Source: Streptomyces sp. NBC_00190
GTDB lineage: Bacteria; Actinomycetota; Actinomycetes; Streptomycetales; Streptomycetaceae
Length of the DNA: 64,000 bases
Reading direction: 5' to 3'
Assembly (NCBI RefSeq): GCF_036203305.1
Contig: NZ_CP108131.1
Location: forward strand, 1,674,001 to 1,738,000
Below, in pieces: positions 62,001 through 64,000 of the stretch. The notes under the pieces were generated by a model. It was given only the letters and a program-made list of their open reading frames with translations, did not search any database and was not told the origin of the DNA. Within the stretch, counting starts at the first letter, position 1, and each line of letters starts with the position of its first letter. Position numbers and translations under genes: made by a program.

Positions 62001-62210
62001 TCAGCCGATGGCGTCGACGGCGGCCTTGGCCCTGACCTGCGGCCGATGCGCCGTGCCGTCGTTCGTCTCCATCGTCGAGCGCGGCAGCGCGATGCACCGA
62101 AATTCGCCCGCCGCCATTCCGCACTGGTGTGCCATGTCTATCAACTGGGCATTGCTGTCTGCAAAGTGAGTACGGGTCACACCCGCATACCTGTTACTGA
62201 GCAGTGACAT
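62001..62210 (-). CDS. Small hypothetical protein, 69 aa
   Basis: An ATG frame (MSLLSNRYAGVTRTHFADSNAQLID to KAAVDAIG) 58 bases upstream of the DUF6507-like gene, same strand. GCGGGGA lies directly before the ATG, and codon use is less GC-biased than neighbouring genes. It could be a real small gene of the island or chance. No family recognised. Confidence 0.4.
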   Translation of the reverse strand: MSLLSNRYAGVTRTHFADSNAQLIDMAHQCGMAAGEFRCIALPRSTMETNDGTAHRPQVRAKAAVDAIG

Positions 62211-62288
62211 TCCCCGCGGAATCAGCCATCACTGTCACGCGCTTGTGACACAGCGCGGATCGGCCTCGCCGACGGGACCCATGGAAAC

Positions 62289-62328
62289 GGATCGAGGGCT
62301 CACAGCAGCAGCTGCAAGCCCTCGATCC
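62289..62328 (-). terminator. Hairpin after rsmB
   Basis: Perfect 12-bp arms GGATCGAGGGCT (62289-62300) and AGCCCTCGATCC (62317-62328) lie 18 bases after the rsmB stop on the minus strand. It separates the housekeeping gene from the toxin island. Confidence 0.7.
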
Positions 62329-62345
62329 GCCAGGAGCGGCGGCCC

Positions 62346-63824
62346 CTACGCCGTGCGTCGCAGCAGCGCCAGGTACATCGCGTCCGTACCGTGCAGGTGC
62401 GGCCACAGCTGTACGTCCGGGCCGTCGCCCAGGCCCGGTACGCCCGCCATGTACGGCCGGGCGTCGATCAGTTCGGCGGACACCGGGGCCTGGCCCGCGC
62501 CCCGGCCCTTCAGGACGTCGTCCACGACCACACGCGTCTCCGCCAGGTGCGGCGAGCACGTCGCGTAGCCCACGACACCGCCCACCCGCACCGCCGACAG
62601 AGCCTCCCGCAGCAGCGCCCGCTGGAGCGGCGCGAAGCCCTCCAGATCCTCCGGGCGGCGGCGCCAGCGGGCCTCCGGGCGGCGGCGCAGGGCACCCAGG
62701 CCCGTGCACGGCACGTCCATCAGCACCCGGTCGAAGGAGCCCGGCCGCCACGCCGGCCGGGTGCCGTCCGCCGCGATGACCTGGTACGGCCCGGGGTTGC
62801 CGGACAGGGCCTTCCCCACCAGGCGGGCCCGGTGCGGCTGCTTCTCGGAGGCCAGCAGGAACGCCCCGCGCTGCGCCGCCAGCGCCGCCAGCAGCGCCGC
62901 CTTGCCGCCCGGGCCGGCGCAGCCGTCGAGCCAGCGCTCGTCCCGGCCCTCGACCGGCACGGCCGCCAGGGCCATCGCCACCAGCTGGCTGCCCTCGTCC
63001 TGGACACCCGCGCTGCCGTCGCGCACGGCCTCCAGCGCGCCCGGCTCGCCGCCCTCGGCCATCCGCACGGCGTACGGGGACCAGCGGCCCGGCAGCGCGG
63101 ACTCCTCGCCCACCGCCTCGAGCAGCTCTTCCGGGGTGGACCGCCCCGGCCGGGCCACCAGCGTGACCTCCGGCCGCTCGTTGTCCGCCTCCAGCAGGTC
63201 CTCGATCCCGGCGCGCCCGCCGCCCAGCGAGTCCCACAGGGCGCTGACGATCCACCGCGGGTGCGAGTGGTACACCGCGAGGTGTTCCTCGGCGTCGTCC
63301 TCGTACGGCGGCGCCACCCGCTCCAGCCAGCCGTCCAGGTCGTGCGCGGCGATCTTGCGCAGTACGGCGTTCACGAACTTCGCGCGCCCGTCCCCGAGCA
63401 CCACCCGGGCCAGCTCCACGCTCGCCGAGACGGCCGCGTGCGTGGGGATCCGGGTTCCCAGAAGCTGGTGCGCGCCGAGCGAGAGCACGTCCAGCACCGG
63501 CGGGTCCACCTCCCGCAGCGGCCGGTCGATGCACGCCTTGATCACGGCGTCGTAGGTGCCCTGCCGACGCAGCGTCCCGTAGACGAGCTCGGTGGCCAGT
63601 GCCGCGTCGCGCGCCTGGAAGCTCTCGTCCTGACGGGCCTTGCGCAGCAGCGGCGGCAGCACGAGGTTGGCGTACGCGTCGCGCTCGTCCACCGCCCGCA
63701 GCACCTCGAAGGCCAGCAGCCGGACGGGGTCCTTCTGGGGCCGGCGGTACGGCTTGGCCTGCTTGCCGGACGGCTTGCCGCCGCCCGCGGGACGCCGACT
63801 GGGCTGACGAGGCTGTTCGCTCAC
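62346..63824 (-). CDS. rsmB: 16S rRNA (cytosine-C5)-methyltransferase RsmB
   Basis: A 492-residue enzyme: a disordered Lys/Arg/Pro-rich start, a NusB-like RNA-binding domain (DPVRLLAFEVLRAVDERDAYANLVLPPLLRK to LSLGAHQLLGTRIPTHAAVSASVELAR), and a SAM-dependent methyltransferase domain with LDGCAGPGGKAALLA. The two catalytic cysteines are visible, DVPCTGLGALRR (motif IV) and VGYATCSPHLAETR (motif VI). It methylates one cytosine (C967 in E. coli numbering). GTG at 63822-63824. Confidence 0.95.
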   Translation of the reverse strand: MSEQPRQPSRRPAGGGKPSGKQAKPYRRPQKDPVRLLAFEVLRAVDERDAYANLVLPPLLRKARQDESFQARDAALATELVYGTLRRQGTYDAVIKACIDRPLREVDPPVLDVLSLGAHQLLGTRIPTHAAVSASVELARVVLGDGRAKFVNAVLRKIAAHDLDGWLERVAPPYEDDAEEHLAVYHSHPRWIVSALWDSLGGGRAGIEDLLEADNERPEVTLVARPGRSTPEELLEAVGEESALPGRWSPYAVRMAEGGEPGALEAVRDGSAGVQDEGSQLVAMALAAVPVEGRDERWLDGCAGPGGKAALLAALAAQRGAFLLASEKQPHRARLVGKALSGNPGPYQVIAADGTRPAWRPGSFDRVLMDVPCTGLGALRRRPEARWRRRPEDLEGFAPLQRALLREALSAVRVGGVVGYATCSPHLAETRVVVDDVLKGRGAGQAPVSAELIDARPYMAGVPGLGDGPDVQLWPHLHGTDAMYLALLRRTA

Positions 63825-63843
63825 GTGAAAGGTGCTCCGGAGA

Positions 63844-63915
63844 TACGAGTGCTACGAGTGCTACGAGTGCTACGAGTGCTACGAGTGCTACGAGTGCTAC
63901 GAGTGCTACGAGTGT
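63844..63915. repeat. 9-bp tandem repeat (TACGAGTGC, 7 exact plus 1 near copy)
   Basis: Seven perfect copies and one with a terminal T lie in the 145-bp gap between the probable fmt stop and rsmB, within 20 bases of the rsmB start. As RNA it would be part of the leader read by ribosomes moving from fmt to rsmB. Copy number is likely variable between strains. Confidence 0.95.
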
Positions 63916-63969
63916 GCAGGCAGGACAGAGAGGGGCAGCGAGGCCGCCGGTGTGACGCAGCGGCTGGGT

Positions 63970-64000
63970 TCAGCCTACGTCGGCGCCGCCGAGCCGCTCG
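63970..64000 (-). CDS. fmt: Probable methionyl-tRNA formyltransferase, C-terminal end (partial)
   Basis: The last nine codons, ERLGGADVG then TGA at 63970-63972, are visible on the minus strand. This is consistent with an Fmt C-terminus, and fmt usually precedes rsmB in streptomycetes. The identification rests on context and nine residues, so it is tentative. Confidence 0.4.
   Translation of the reverse strand, partial: ERLGGADVG

Noticed and set aside
63844..63915. CRISPR-like array
   Set aside because: Units are 9 bases, perfectly adjacent, without spacers; it is a simple tandem repeat.

Overview
The window looks like a chromosomal segment of a Streptomyces or close relative. Base composition is very GC-rich with G/C-ended codons throughout, GTG starts are common, and typical actinobacterial families are present (WhiB-like protein, GuaB1-type IMPDH-like enzyme, WXG-type secreted toxin, LAL-type LuxR regulator, SCO0930-type lipoprotein). 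No tRNA, rRNA, CRISPR array or complete transposable element was recognised.

Region 1 (1-9.7 kb): the N-terminal part of an SGNH hydrolase, then a lysine catabolism locus. A davA/davB pair (5-aminovaleramidase and lysine 2-monooxygenase) is separated by a GST-domain gene with a small leader peptide, a GNAT and a WhiB-like gene from an amino acid permease-Lrp/AsnC pair. The upstream regions of both pairs carry matching phased TTGCGC boxes, so one Lrp-type regulon is proposed. A second SGNH hydrolase and an SCO0930-type lipoprotein follow.

Region 2 (9.7-24 kb): a LytTR response regulator, an acetate-symporter-like protein fused by overlap to a LytS-type kinase, a LAL regulator, an ECF sigma factor, guaB1, a D,D-peptidase-like serine hydrolase, xdhC coupled to an IS701-type transposase gene, and a TMEM175-type channel.

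Region 3 (24-47.7 kb): the most striking part. Twenty-four consecutive minus-strand genes have no gap larger than about 69 bases and many stop/start overlaps. They run from a putative promoter near 47,705 to a hairpin at 24,013. They encode a benzoylformate-decarboxylase-like TPP enzyme, a GMC oxidoreductase, four SnoaL/NTF2 proteins, three DJ-1/PfpI proteins, a VOC protein, an AGE epimerase, GlgX, a complete partner-switching set (two STAS proteins, an RsbW-like kinase, an RsbU-like phosphatase), a MinD-like ATPase, an aldehyde dehydrogenase, a three-subunit molybdenum hydroxylase, an MFS transporter and a cNMP-domain histidine kinase. I read this as one stress-linked carbonyl/carbon-metabolism operon. 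Its divergent neighbour encodes a UBP zinc finger and a receiver-flavoprotein fusion.

Region 4 (48-64 kb): a truncated haemoglobin pair, a lipoprotein RNase with its barstar inhibitor, a SorC regulator, rpe, an MFS exporter, and a polymorphic-toxin island (DUF6507-like protein, 814-residue toxin, candidate immunity genes including a decayed paralogue, DUF6177-like protein). The island lies between rpe and rsmB. The window closes with rsmB, a 9-bp tandem repeat and the last codons of probable fmt.
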